Part shown: piece after piece, positions 26,647 to 35,796 of the stretch
How the letters are laid out: every line of letters begins with the position of its first letter
Numbering within the stretch: the stretch's first letter is position 1
Origin: Amarobacillus sp046328225
Lineage (GTDB): Bacteria > Chloroflexota > Dehalococcoidia > Tepidiformales > Tepidiformaceae
DNA: 64,000 bases
NCBI GenBank assembly: GCA_046328225.1
Contig: JAXLWZ010000014.1
Span: forward strand, 31,981 to 95,980
Direction of reading: 5' to 3'
Position numbers and translations under genes: made by a program
Notes under the pieces: generated by a model
Databases searched by the model: none
What the model saw: only the letters and a program-made list of their open reading frames with translations
What the model was told of the DNA's origin: nothing

Positions 26647-28137
26647 TCAGCGGGCGGCGCGGGCGAGCGGACGGCCGGCGGCGGGCAGCGTGAAGACGAA
26701 GGTGGTGCCGCGGCCGGGTTCGCTCGTGGCCCAGATGTCGCCGCCGTGGGCGCGCACGATTTCGCGCGTGATCGCAAGACCGAGGCCGTGGCCCTTGCCG
26801 TTTCCCCGGCCGTTCGCGCGGTAGAACCGTTCGAAAAGGTGCGGGACGTCGTCGAGGGGGATGCCTTCGCCCGTATCGCTCACCGTGACCTGCAGCAGCC
26901 CGGGCTGCACTTCGCGCGAAACGAGGCGGACCGTGCCCTCGGACGGCGTGTGGCGGAAGGCGTTATCGAGCAGGTTGTTGAGCACCTGCTCGAGGCGGTC
27001 GAAGTCGCCGCGGATGGTCGTCCGGCCGCTGAGCTGCACATCGAGGTTGACGCCGCTCTCCTCGCTGCGAAGGGCGAAAATCTCCTCCACGTGGCCGAAC
27101 AGCTCGCGAATGTCGACCTCCTCCTGGCGCATCGAGACCTGCCCGCTTTCGATGCGCGAGAGATCGAGCAGCTCCTCGACGAGGCGGAGCACGCGATTGG
27201 ATTCGTTGCTGATGATGCGCGCGCTTCGTTCGACGCCGGCAGGGTCATCGACGGTGCCGTCAAGCATGGCCTCGCTGAAGCCGCGGATGGAGGTCAGGGG
27301 GGTCTTGAGCTCGTGCGAGATGTTGGCCAGGAAGTCGCGGAGGGTTTGCTGGCTGCGCTGCACCTCCTCGGTCATGCGGTTGAAATTCGCGGCCAGGTCG
27401 CGCACTTCGGCGGGGCCCGTGGCGGGCACGCGCTGGCGGTAGTTGCCGCGCGCCACGCTGCGGGCCGCCCGGGCGATGTTGCGAAGCGGCGCGGCGACGC
27501 TCTGCGAGAGGAGGAAGCCGAGCACAAGCGCCGCGGCCACGCCGATGAGCCCCGACGACAGCAGTCGCGGCATCAGGTCGCCGAGCACCTCACCAAGGCC
27601 GGCCGCGGGCCGCGCGACCACGATGGCGGTGGCGTCGGTCCCCGGGAACTTCTCGAGCACGGCGGCGCTGAGCGGCGTGCTCACGCAGATGAGCGGCGGC
27701 CCCTCGGGCGGGTCGATGCGGCAACGAACGCCCTGCGCGCCGTCGGTGGCACTGCCCTGGTCGCCGGTGAGTTCGACCGTGGCGCCGTTGAGGCGCGCGC
27801 CCTCGCCGGGGGAGGCGGAATCGATGACGCGGCCCGCGCGGTCGACGACGGCGACGGCGGTGTTCCGCGTGCCCACGGGGTCGCCCTGGTTGAAGGCGGC
27901 GGAGAGCACGAGGAGGAGGTACTGGCCATCGGGCGTGCCGTTGCCCGATTCGGCGGCGTCGCGGAGCTCGAAGTTCGCCTTGTCGTTGATGAGGGTGGAG
28001 ACGTCCTCAAGGTTCCCGTATGAGATCTCGTCGCGGTAGCCGCCGAGCAGCAGGAAGAGGCTCACGGCGGCGAGGCCGAGCGTCACCCCGATTATGACGA
28101 GATACGTGAGGAACAGGCGGACCTGAAGGCTGCCCAT
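26647..28137 (-). CDS. Sensor histidine kinase, PhoR-like
   Basis: A 496-residue membrane kinase: helix 1 at about 8-32, outside sensor region to about 190, helix 2 at 192-213, HAMP (APLRNIARAARSVARGNY), HisKA with the phosphorylated histidine in NISHELKTPLTSI, and an HATPase domain with N-box, SDTGEGIP and KGHGLGLAI. The neighbouring response regulator is 24 bp upstream and the pst operon is divergent from it, so control of phosphate uptake is the likely role (PhoR-type). Start ATG 28137 has GGGGGAGG upstream. Confidence 0.9.
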   Translation of the reverse strand: MGSLQVRLFLTYLVIIGVTLGLAAVSLFLLLGGYRDEISYGNLEDVSTLINDKANFELRDAAESGNGTPDGQYLLLVLSAAFNQGDPVGTRNTAVAVVDRAGRVIDSASPGEGARLNGATVELTGDQGSATDGAQGVRCRIDPPEGPPLICVSTPLSAAVLEKFPGTDATAIVVARPAAGLGEVLGDLMPRLLSSGLIGVAAALVLGFLLSQSVAAPLRNIARAARSVARGNYRQRVPATGPAEVRDLAANFNRMTEEVQRSQQTLRDFLANISHELKTPLTSIRGFSEAMLDGTVDDPAGVERSARIISNESNRVLRLVEELLDLSRIESGQVSMRQEEVDIRELFGHVEEIFALRSEESGVNLDVQLSGRTTIRGDFDRLEQVLNNLLDNAFRHTPSEGTVRLVSREVQPGLLQVTVSDTGEGIPLDDVPHLFERFYRANGRGNGKGHGLGLAITREIVRAHGGDIWATSEPGRGTTFVFTLPAAGRPLARAAR

Positions 28138-28161
28138 GCGCGCCGGCCTCCCCCGCCCGGC

Positions 28162-28842
<681 letters not shown>

Positions 28843-28881
28843 AGCGGGGGCGCGCCTGCGACGGCCGGCGTCGGATCCAGT

Positions 28882-28953
28882 ATGCGCCGGGCGACCCGGC
28901 GCACGCCACCCGGGGTGAGCCGGGTCGGGGTTGGCATGCGCCGGGCGCCCGGC
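28882..28953. repeat. GC-rich palindromic repeats in the pho intergenic region
   Basis: A 365-bp gap (28843-29207) separates the response regulator from pstS. It contains a perfect 9-bp hairpin (TGCGCCGGG, 3-nt loop, 28883-28903) and a second, related copy with a 14-bp perfect palindrome GCCGGGCGCCCGGC (28940-28953). Both copies share ATGCGCCGGGCG. They resemble short REP-like elements or lie in the regulator's leader. Apart from the Pho box and pstS promoter nothing else was recognised in the gap. Confidence 0.4.
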
Positions 28954-29102
28954 ACCCCGAAGGGTGGATGGGGCAGGTGGGCCGTAATCACCCGTCCTGG
29001 CAACCAGCATCGCAGGCGCCGGTAACCGTGGGATGGGCGCCGTGCATGGAGTTTGTAAAAAGTCCCCGGCCGGGAATCCCGCGGGCGTGGCGACGGGCTC
29101 CC

Positions 29103-29157
29103 CTTAAACGTCCGTTAATGGGCCGCCCATTCACTGTTAACAGGTCGAACCTACGGT
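29103..29157 (+). promoter_or_regulatory. Pho-box candidate and pstS promoter
   Basis: TTAA cores occur at 29104, 29115 and 29137, that is on an 11-bp register with one degenerate step (29126), the spacing of PhoB/PhoP direct repeats. The array covers the place of a -35 element for a TACGGT -10 hexamer at 29152-29157, as expected for activation by a PhoB-type regulator encoded next door. Confidence 0.55.
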
Positions 29158-29207
29158 CCGAAGGGCGCCGGGAGAGGCGCGAATCGTGACAGGAGTAGGA
29201 CAACAAC

Positions 29208-30356
29208 ATGAGGAATCTCACCTTTCGCCGCTGGTTGCCGGCTTTGCTGGCCCTCGCGGCGGTGGTGCCGATGGTGGGGGCTGCCTGCGGCGGCGATGCC
29301 GACACTGCGGAGGCCGGTGCGGCCGCGCCAGCCGTCCCCGGGGCGATTCCCGCGGCCGTTGGCAAGGACGACAAAGCCGACCTCACGGGGGCGGGCGCGA
29401 CCTTCCCGCAGCCCATCTACCAGGCATGGTTCGACGACTACCGGAAGGTCGCGAGCGGGGTGAAGGTGAACTACCAGGGCGTTGGCTCCGGCGGCGGCAT
29501 AAACCAGTTCATGGAGAAGACGGTGGACTTCGGCGCCTCGGACGTGGGCATTTCGGCCGTGCAGCTGGAGAAGGCGCCCGACGCCCAACTGCTCCCCACG
29601 GTCATCGGCGCGGTCGTGCTCACGTACAACCTGCCGGGGCTGAAGGCGCCGCTGAAGCTCGATGGCCCGGCGCTGGCGGACATCTACCTTGGCAGCATCA
29701 AGAAGTGGAACGACCCCGCGCTCGCGGCGCTGAACCCGGGGGTGGCCCTGCCCAACGCGGACATCCAGGTGGCGTACCGCTCGGACAGCTCGGGCACCTC
29801 GGGCGTGTTCACGGAGTACCTGAGCAAAGTGAGCCCCGAGTGGAAGGACCGGGTCGGGATGGCGACCGCGCCAAAGTGGCCGGCCGGCCAGGGAGGCCAG
29901 GGCAACCCCGGCGTCGCCACCATCGTGAAGCAGACGCCGAACAGCATCGGCTACGTGGAGCTGACGTACGCGACGCAGAACAAGCTGCCCTTCGCGGACC
30001 TGAAGAACCGCGCAGGGAAGTTCGTCACCCCGAGCATCGAATCGGCGAGCGCGGCGGCAGCGGGGGTCACGGTGCCGGAGGCGTACCAGGTCTCTCTCAC
30101 CGATGCGAACGGGGATACGGCATACCCCATCGCGAGCTTCACCTACCTCATCCTCTACAAGACGACGGGGGCGTGTGCGAAGCAGACGCCGCTGGCGGAC
30201 ATGCTCTGGTGGGCGTTCCACGACACAGGCGCGCAGGCGGCGGTGCAGGAGCTGGGGTATGCGCCCCTGCCCCCGGGCCTGCTGCCGCGAATCGAAGCGA
30301 CGTTGAAGGACCTGAAGTGCGACAACGGCGCGAAGGCGAGCCTCAAGGGCGGGTGA
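29208..30356 (+). CDS. pstS: Phosphate ABC transporter substrate-binding lipoprotein
   Basis: A 382-residue lipoprotein that binds phosphate outside the membrane. Signal peptide with lipobox VGAAC (Cys27), then the PstS hallmark LTGAGATFPQPIYQAWF, VDFGASDVGISAV, LPTVIGAVVLTYNL, and the phosphate-binding YRSDSSGTSGVFTEYL loop. An AGGAG site lies upstream of ATG 29208. First gene of the pst operon, behind the Pho-box candidate. Confidence 0.95.
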   Translation: MRNLTFRRWLPALLALAAVVPMVGAACGGDADTAEAGAAAPAVPGAIPAAVGKDDKADLTGAGATFPQPIYQAWFDDYRKVASGVKVNYQGVGSGGGINQFMEKTVDFGASDVGISAVQLEKAPDAQLLPTVIGAVVLTYNLPGLKAPLKLDGPALADIYLGSIKKWNDPALAALNPGVALPNADIQVAYRSDSSGTSGVFTEYLSKVSPEWKDRVGMATAPKWPAGQGGQGNPGVATIVKQTPNSIGYVELTYATQNKLPFADLKNRAGKFVTPSIESASAAAAGVTVPEAYQVSLTDANGDTAYPIASFTYLILYKTTGACAKQTPLADMLWWAFHDTGAQAAVQELGYAPLPPGLLPRIEATLKDLKCDNGAKASLKGG

Positions 30357-30474
30357 CCCGCTCCGGAAGGGCCGCATAGGCACGGAATTGGAGGCGCCCG
30401 GCCGCTCCACATCGGGGGCAGGGCGCCAAACCATCGAAACAGCGTGGCGAGGAGCCACACGAGGAGAGCCGCGA

Positions 30475-31446
30475 ATGGCGGTATCGACACTGGGACAACC
30501 GAAGCGGGCGAAATCGCTCGTGAACCGGTTCAAGCCCGGGGATTGGGTGTTCACGACGCTCGCCGGCGCGGCGGCGGTGATCGTCGCGCTGGTGATCGTG
30601 GGGCTCTTCTGGGAGCTGTTCGCGCAATCGCGCGAGGCGATCGGGCACGCCGGTTTTGGCTTCATCACGAGCACGACCTGGGATCCTTCGCACGAGACCT
30701 TCGGCGTGCTCGCCTTCGTGGCGGGGACGGTAATCACGTCGGTGTTCGCGCTCGTGTTCGCGACCATCATCGCGGTGCTGGTGGCGCTATTCCTGGTGGA
30801 GATCGCGCCCCAGCGCGTGGCGCGGCCCGTTTCCTACCTGGTGGAGCTGCTCGCGGCCATCCCGAGCGTGGTCTACGGGCTCTGGGGCATCTTCGTGATG
30901 GGCGTGTTCATCCGCGATCACTTCGGGCCGCTGGTCATGTCGACGCTGGGCTGGATCCCGGTCTTCGATGGCACGCCGCTGATCACCGGGCTGTTCTCGG
31001 CCTGCATCATCCTCACGATCATGATCCTGCCGACGGTGATGGCCGTGTCCCGCGACGTGATTGCGGCGGTGCCGGGGAGCCAGCGGGAGGGCATCCTCGC
31101 GCTGGGCGCGACGCGCTGGGAAGCCATCAGGATCGCGGTGCTGCCCTATGCGCGGTCGGGCGTGATGGGGGCCGCGATCCTCGGGCTGGCGCGCGCCGTG
31201 GGTGAGACGCTGGCCGTAACGCTCGTCATCGGCAACAGCGTGAAGCTCCCCGAGAACATCTTCTCGCCCGCCTACACGATGGCAAGCGTCATCGCGAACC
31301 AGTTCCCCGAGGCGACGGGCGTGCACCGTTCGGCGCTGCTGGAGGTGGCGCTGCTGCTGCTCGTCATCACCTTCTTCATCAATGTCGTGGCGCGGCTGCT
31401 CGTCTGGCGCGTGACCAAAGGCCAGCGGGCGATGGTGCAGGAATGA
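30475..31446 (+). CDS. pstC: Phosphate ABC transporter permease PstC
   Basis: A 323-residue membrane subunit with six helices and the PstC signature AAIPSVVYGLWG and the ATPase-contact loop ALGATRWEAIRIAVLPYARSG. ATG 30475 has GAGGAG upstream and starts 118 bp after the pstS stop. Its stop overlaps pstA (ATGA). Confidence 0.94.
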   Translation: MAVSTLGQPKRAKSLVNRFKPGDWVFTTLAGAAAVIVALVIVGLFWELFAQSREAIGHAGFGFITSTTWDPSHETFGVLAFVAGTVITSVFALVFATIIAVLVALFLVEIAPQRVARPVSYLVELLAAIPSVVYGLWGIFVMGVFIRDHFGPLVMSTLGWIPVFDGTPLITGLFSACIILTIMILPTVMAVSRDVIAAVPGSQREGILALGATRWEAIRIAVLPYARSGVMGAAILGLARAVGETLAVTLVIGNSVKLPENIFSPAYTMASVIANQFPEATGVHRSALLEVALLLLVITFFINVVARLLVWRVTKGQRAMVQE

Positions 31447-32345
31447 CCACGAACACGAACGCTCCCGGCAAGGGCGACCTGAGCCCGCTCGTGCGCTCGG
31501 ACTTCCTCTACCGGCGGCGGCGGATGATGGACCGCGCGATGACGCTGGCGATGGTCGGTGCGGCCATCGCGGCGGTGATCCCGCTGTTCCTCATCCTCTT
31601 CTACCTGGTGAAGGAGGGCGTGCCCGGGCTCTCGCTCGAGTTCTTCACCGACGACCCCACGCGGCCCGGCCGCGAAGGCGGCGGCGTCCACAACGCGATC
31701 GTGGGCAGCGCGATCATGGTCGGGCTGGCGTTGCTCATGGGCGTGCCCGTGGCGATCGGCGCGGGCATCTTCCTTTCGGAGTACGGGCAGAACCGCGCGG
31801 GCAGCGTCGTGCGCTTCATCATCGAAGTGATGGCGGGCATCCCCTCGATCACGATCGGCCTCTTCGTGTACAGCCTGGTCGTGCTGCGGCAGGGGCACTT
31901 CTCGGGCTTCGCGGGCGCGCTCGCGCTGGCGATCATCCTCGTGCCCATCATCGCGCGCATCACCGAGGAGATGCTGCTGCTCGTGCCGCGGTCGCTGCGC
32001 GAAGCGAGCTACGCGCTCGGCGCACCCCGCTGGAAGACCGTCCTCCGGGTGGTGCTGCCGACGGCGATGCCGGGGATCGTGACCGGGGTCATGCTCGGGC
32101 TTTCGCGCATCGCCGGCGAGGCCGCGCCGCTGCTCTTCACCGCGCTCGGCAACCAGTTCTATACGACGGACATCAACACGCCGATGGATTCGCTCCCGCG
32201 GCGCATTTATTACTACGCGACGGGCCCGTACGGGTACTGGCACGACCAGGCCTGGGCCATGAGCCTCGTGCTCGTCGCGATCATCCTCGTCATCAGTCTC
32301 GTCGTCCGCACCCTGTTCGGGTCGCGGGTGACGGTTCGGCAGTAG
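31443..32345 (+). CDS. pstA: Phosphate ABC transporter permease PstA
   Basis: A 300-residue partner of PstC with six membrane helices, VMAGIPSITIGLFVYSLVV, and the contact loop ALGAPRWKTVLRVVLPTAMPG, followed by GEAAPLLFTALG typical of PstA. Overlaps pstC by four bases, so the subunits are co-translated. Confidence 0.94.
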   Translation: MTTNTNAPGKGDLSPLVRSDFLYRRRRMMDRAMTLAMVGAAIAAVIPLFLILFYLVKEGVPGLSLEFFTDDPTRPGREGGGVHNAIVGSAIMVGLALLMGVPVAIGAGIFLSEYGQNRAGSVVRFIIEVMAGIPSITIGLFVYSLVVLRQGHFSGFAGALALAIILVPIIARITEEMLLLVPRSLREASYALGAPRWKTVLRVVLPTAMPGIVTGVMLGLSRIAGEAAPLLFTALGNQFYTTDINTPMDSLPRRIYYYATGPYGYWHDQAWAMSLVLVAIILVISLVVRTLFGSRVTVRQ

Positions 32346-32355
32346 GGAGGCCGGA

Positions 32356-33237
32356 ATGTCGGAGGTACGCACGAAGGTGCCGGAGGTGGCCAATGGCCGC
32401 GGCGACGCGCCGCGCCTGGCCCCGGATGTCGCGCCCGGCAGCGCGAACGGCCGCGAGCACGAACGCCGCGTGACCATCGAAGTCGAGAACCTGCAGGCCT
32501 ACTACGGGTCGAAGCACGCCGTGGCGGACGTTTCGATGCAGATCTACGCGAACTCGGTGACGGCGCTCATCGGCCCCTCGGGCTGCGGGAAATCCACCCT
32601 CATTCGCTGCTTCAACCGCATGCACGAATTCGTCCAGGGCGCGCGCGTCGATGGCAAGGTGCTGCTCGATGGTTCGGACATCTACGCGGCGGGGGTCGAC
32701 CCGGCACGCGTGCGGCAGCGGGTGGGCATGGTCTTCCAAAAGCCGAACCCGTTCCCGACGATGTCCATCGCCGAAAACGTCGCGGCCGGGCTGCGCTTCC
32801 TCGGCGTGCGAAACAAGTCCGAGATCGGCGACCGTGTGGAGCGCGCGCTGAAGGACGCCTCGCTCTGGGAAGACGTGAAGAACGACCTCAAGAAGCCCGG
32901 GATCGCGCTCTCCGGCGGGCAGCAGCAGCGGCTCTGCATCGCCCGCGCCATCGCCGTCGAGCCGGATGTCGTGCTCATGGACGAGCCCTGCTCGGCGCTG
33001 GACCCCATCGCCACGCTGAAGATCGAGGACCTCATGCGGGTGCTCGCGGAGCGCTACACGATCGTGGTCGTGACGCACAACATGCAGCAGGCCGCGCGCG
33101 TGAGCGACTTCACGGCTTACATGCTCGCCGCCGAGGACCGCGTCGGGCGGCTGATCGAGTACCGGCGCACCGAGGACCTGTTCACGCGCCCGCGGGACAA
33201 GCGCACCGAGGACTACATCAGCGGCCGCTTCGGGTGA
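32356..33237 (+). CDS. pstB: Phosphate ABC transporter ATP-binding protein
   Basis: A 293-residue ATPase with Walker A GPSGCGKST, the PstB segment FNRMHEFVQGARVDGKV, FQKPNPFPTMSI, signature LSGGQQQRLCIARAI and Walker B VLMDEPCSALDPIAT. An N-terminal extension of about 35 polar residues is unusual for PstB. GGGAGG precedes ATG 32356. It powers PstCA; phoU follows after about 225 bp. Confidence 0.95.
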   Translation: MSEVRTKVPEVANGRGDAPRLAPDVAPGSANGREHERRVTIEVENLQAYYGSKHAVADVSMQIYANSVTALIGPSGCGKSTLIRCFNRMHEFVQGARVDGKVLLDGSDIYAAGVDPARVRQRVGMVFQKPNPFPTMSIAENVAAGLRFLGVRNKSEIGDRVERALKDASLWEDVKNDLKKPGIALSGGQQQRLCIARAIAVEPDVVLMDEPCSALDPIATLKIEDLMRVLAERYTIVVVTHNMQQAARVSDFTAYMLAAEDRVGRLIEYRRTEDLFTRPRDKRTEDYISGRFG

Positions 33238-33254
33238 TGCCGATGCGACGGGAT

Positions 33255-33270
33255 TCCGGCGGAAGCCGGA
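33255..33270 (+). terminator. Small hairpin after pstB
   Basis: TCCGGC-GGAA-GCCGGA: a 6-bp stem with a GGAA tetraloop, 18 bp past pstB. No T run follows, so it may be an RNA 3'-end or partial attenuator before phoU. A TATGCT hexamer at 33343-33348 may be a separate phoU promoter. Confidence 0.3.
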
Positions 33271-33462
33271 CCATTCGGCGCGGGCGTACGGCCAGGGCAA
33301 GATGCACGCGAATGATGCTCGCGAGACTGGCATGACGGCGCGTATGCTTGGCGGCGCCGGGACCAGCCGGCAGCAGCCGGGCGGGCATCCGCCGGAAGCG
33401 TGCCGGCTGGAGAAGCCTTCGCGCGCAGGACATTCGCCTCGGCGAATGCAACGGGAGGAACC

Positions 33463-34128
33463 GTGACCCGAGACCTTTTCCGGCGCGAGATCACCGAACT
33501 CCAGGACGAAGTGCTCATCCTGGGTTCGATGGCGGAAAAGGCGCTCATGGACGCCATGGAGTCCCTGCGCGACGGCGATCACCGCTGGTCCCAGAAGATC
33601 GTCGAGGACGACGCCCGCATCAATGCGAAGCGCTTCGAGATCGAGGAACGCGTGATCTTCGTGATCGCGAGCCAGCAGCCGATGGCCACCGACCTGCGCG
33701 CGCTCGTGAGCATGCTCTTCATCGTGACCGACCTGGAACGCATCGCCGACCACGCCGAGGGCGTGGCGCGCATCAACATGATGCTCGCCGATGAGCCGCT
33801 GCCCCGCAGGCTCGGCTACATCCCCGCCATGGCCGACCGTACCGTCGCCATGCTCCGCGACAGCCTGAAGGCGTTCATCGACCAGGACATCGCCGCCGCC
33901 CGCCAGATCTGCGAGGCCGATGACGAAGTCGACCGTCTGCAGGACCGCGTCTACGACGACTCGAACGCGGCGATGATCGCCGACCCGAGCACGATCCAGC
34001 GGAACACCTACATGCTCTGGACAGCGCACAACCTGGAGCGCATCGCCGACCGCTGCACGAACATCTGCGAGCGGATCATCTATCTCGTGACCGGCAACAT
34101 GGAAGAGATCAATATTTCCAAGTACTAG
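33463..34128 (+). CDS. phoU: Phosphate transport regulator PhoU
   Basis: A 221-residue all-helical protein made of two PhoU repeats, each with an acidic metal-binding pattern (first: ITDLERIADHAEGVARIN; second: LWTAHNLERIADRCTNICER). It links Pst transporter state to the PhoR-type kinase. GTG 33463 is preceded by GGGAGG at good spacing; upstream in-frame sequence has no family resemblance. Confidence 0.93.
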   Translation: MTRDLFRREITELQDEVLILGSMAEKALMDAMESLRDGDHRWSQKIVEDDARINAKRFEIEERVIFVIASQQPMATDLRALVSMLFIVTDLERIADHAEGVARINMMLADEPLPRRLGYIPAMADRTVAMLRDSLKAFIDQDIAAARQICEADDEVDRLQDRVYDDSNAAMIADPSTIQRNTYMLWTAHNLERIADRCTNICERIIYLVTGNMEEINISKY

Positions 34129-34131
34129 TTG

Positions 34132-34152
34132 CCAGTTCCCAGTTCCCAGTTC
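34132..34152. repeat. 7-bp tandem repeat
   Basis: Three exact copies of CCAGTTC followed by a partial fourth, directly after the phoU stop. The rest of the 166-bp gap to xerD shows only the xerD promoter. Confidence 0.6.
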
Positions 34153-34281
34153 CCAGGCGGCTACCCCCGGGTGTGGCGCGCCCCCCGTGAGGGGTCGAGG
34201 AGGCGGAGCGCCCGGACGATTCGTGGCGAAGGGCAAGTCCAACGGTTCCCCGTGCCCGGTGGCGGTAAGCCGCGTTAACGG

Positions 34282-34287
34282 TATTGT
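34282..34287 (+). promoter_or_regulatory. -10 box of leaderless xerD
   Basis: TATTGT followed by 7 nt and ATG 34295; no ribosome-binding site. Confidence 0.45.
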
Positions 34288-34294
34288 GCGGGTT

Positions 34295-35263
34295 ATGGCG
34301 AGTGTCGCGGCGCACAAGACGGCCGAGGCGTTTCTCGATGCGTATCTGCGCGAGCTCATGGCCGTGGGCAACCGGTCGCCGTTGACGGCGCGGAACTACC
34401 GGAACGACATCGGGCAGTTCCTCGCGTGGTGCCGCGAACGGAAGGCCGAGCCGCTGGAGATGACCCGGGCGCTCTTCCGGGAGTACCTGGGGGAGCTGCG
34501 CGAACGTGGCATCGTCGCCGCCTCGGTGACTCGCCGGACGAGCACGATTCACGCCTTCTACCGGTACCTGTTGCAGGAACAGGCGACCGGGCGCGACCTC
34601 CTGTTCGGCGTCTCGCTGCCGAAGCGGCCGAAGCGGCTGCCCAAAGTGCTCGACCACGGCGTCATCGGCGCGCTCCTCGCGGCGCCCGACCTCGCGACGC
34701 CGCAGGGCCTGCGCGACCGTGCCGCCTTCGAACTGCTCTACGGCGGGGGGCTGCGCATCTCCGAGCTGGTCGCGCTCGACGTGGGCTCCGTGAATCTCGG
34801 CGAGGCCGCCGCCATCGTCCGGGGCAAGGGTTCGAAGGAGCGGCTGGTGCTCTTCGGCGATCCAGCCGTGGTGGCGCTGGAGGCGTACCTGCGCGACGGG
34901 CGGCCCCATCTCGCGAAGGGCGCGGAGGCGGCGCTATTCCTCAACCGGCTCGGGACGCGGCTGACCGCGCGATCGGTCCAGGCGGCGATCAAGCAGCACG
35001 CGCTGGCGGCCGGGATCGCGCAGGATGTGCATCCCCACCTGCTGCGCCATTCGTTCGCGACCCACCTCCTCGATGGCGGCGCCGGGTTGCGGACGGTGCA
35101 GGACCTGCTCGGGCACAGTTCGCCCAACACGACGCAGATCTACACGCACGTGAGCCAGGCACGGCAGGTCGAAGTTACGGAAGCGGCGTGGACGCGCATC
35201 GCCGAGGACGCCCTCGGTGGCGGGCGGCGCGAACGCCGGCGGCGCGACGCAGCCAGCGCCTGA
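34295..35263 (+). CDS. xerD: Tyrosine recombinase XerC/XerD
   Basis: A 322-residue site-specific recombinase, probably resolving chromosome dimers at dif. N-terminal SAM-like core-binding domain (FLDAYLRELMAVGNRSPLTA), catalytic Arg in YGGGLRISELVAL, a conserved Lys region GKGSKERLV, HPHLLRHSFATHL carrying HxxR, LLGHSSPNTTQIYTHV carrying the second His and the nucleophilic Tyr. ATG 34295 is leaderless by promoter spacing. XerC and XerD cannot be separated from sequence alone; no dif site was recognised. Confidence 0.9.
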   Translation: MASVAAHKTAEAFLDAYLRELMAVGNRSPLTARNYRNDIGQFLAWCRERKAEPLEMTRALFREYLGELRERGIVAASVTRRTSTIHAFYRYLLQEQATGRDLLFGVSLPKRPKRLPKVLDHGVIGALLAAPDLATPQGLRDRAAFELLYGGGLRISELVALDVGSVNLGEAAAIVRGKGSKERLVLFGDPAVVALEAYLRDGRPHLAKGAEAALFLNRLGTRLTARSVQAAIKQHALAAGIAQDVHPHLLRHSFATHLLDGGAGLRTVQDLLGHSSPNTTQIYTHVSQARQVEVTEAAWTRIAEDALGGGRRERRRRDAASA

Positions 35264-35296
35264 CACCGCCGCTTGGCGGCCGTACCCGCGCCTTGC

Positions 35297-35302
35297 GATA
35301 CT
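35297..35302 (+). promoter_or_regulatory. -10 box of leaderless aroQ
   Basis: GATACT followed by 7 nt and ATG 35310. A TTGGCG about 18 bp upstream could be a weak -35. Confidence 0.45.
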
Positions 35303-35309
35303 CGCGCGC

Positions 35310-35777
35310 ATGGCCGCCTCCGGACACCCCGTCATCCTCCTCGTGCATGGCCCGAACCTGAACCTGCTCGGCGAGCGCAAGCCCGAGATCTACGGCACAA
35401 CGACGCTGCTGGACATCGAGGCCGACGTCGCCGCCGTGGTGGGAGCCCGGGGAGCGGCCGTGCTCTGCTACCAGAGCAACCACGAGGGCGCGCTCATCGA
35501 TTTCCTGCACGAGCACCGCAAGCATGCACAGGGCGTCGTCATCAACGCGGGCGCGTATACGCACACCTCGGTGGCGCTGCGCGACGCGATCGAAGCGATC
35601 CAGCTGCCGGTGGTCGAAGTGCACATTTCGAACACGCACGCCCGCGAAGGCTTCAGGCACATATCGATGATCGCCGAGGTGTGCCTGGGGCAGGTGACCG
35701 GCCTCGGGCGCGCGGGCTACACTGCCGCGGCCACCCTCCTGCTGGACCACCTCGGCGTGCCGCCGGCCGCCTCCTGA
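35310..35777 (+). CDS. aroQ: Type II 3-dehydroquinate dehydratase
   Basis: A 155-residue shikimate-pathway enzyme. HGPNLNLLGERKPEIYG holds the conserved Asn and catalytic Tyr; CYQSNHEGALIDFLHE, VINAGAYTHTS with the binding residues, and VEVHISNTHARE follow, with the catalytic His in HISN. The start ATG 35310 fits the family N-terminus and a GATACT box. Upstream in-frame residues overlap xerD and are not used. Confidence 0.95.
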   Translation: MAASGHPVILLVHGPNLNLLGERKPEIYGTTTLLDIEADVAAVVGARGAAVLCYQSNHEGALIDFLHEHRKHAQGVVINAGAYTHTSVALRDAIEAIQLPVVEVHISNTHAREGFRHISMIAEVCLGQVTGLGRAGYTAAATLLLDHLGVPPAAS

Positions 35778-35796
35778 ATCGCCCCCGGGACAACGC

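Noticed and set aside
31272..32477. 400-codon antisense open frame opposite pstC/pstA
   Set aside because: Opposite well-defined transporter genes and of shadow composition.
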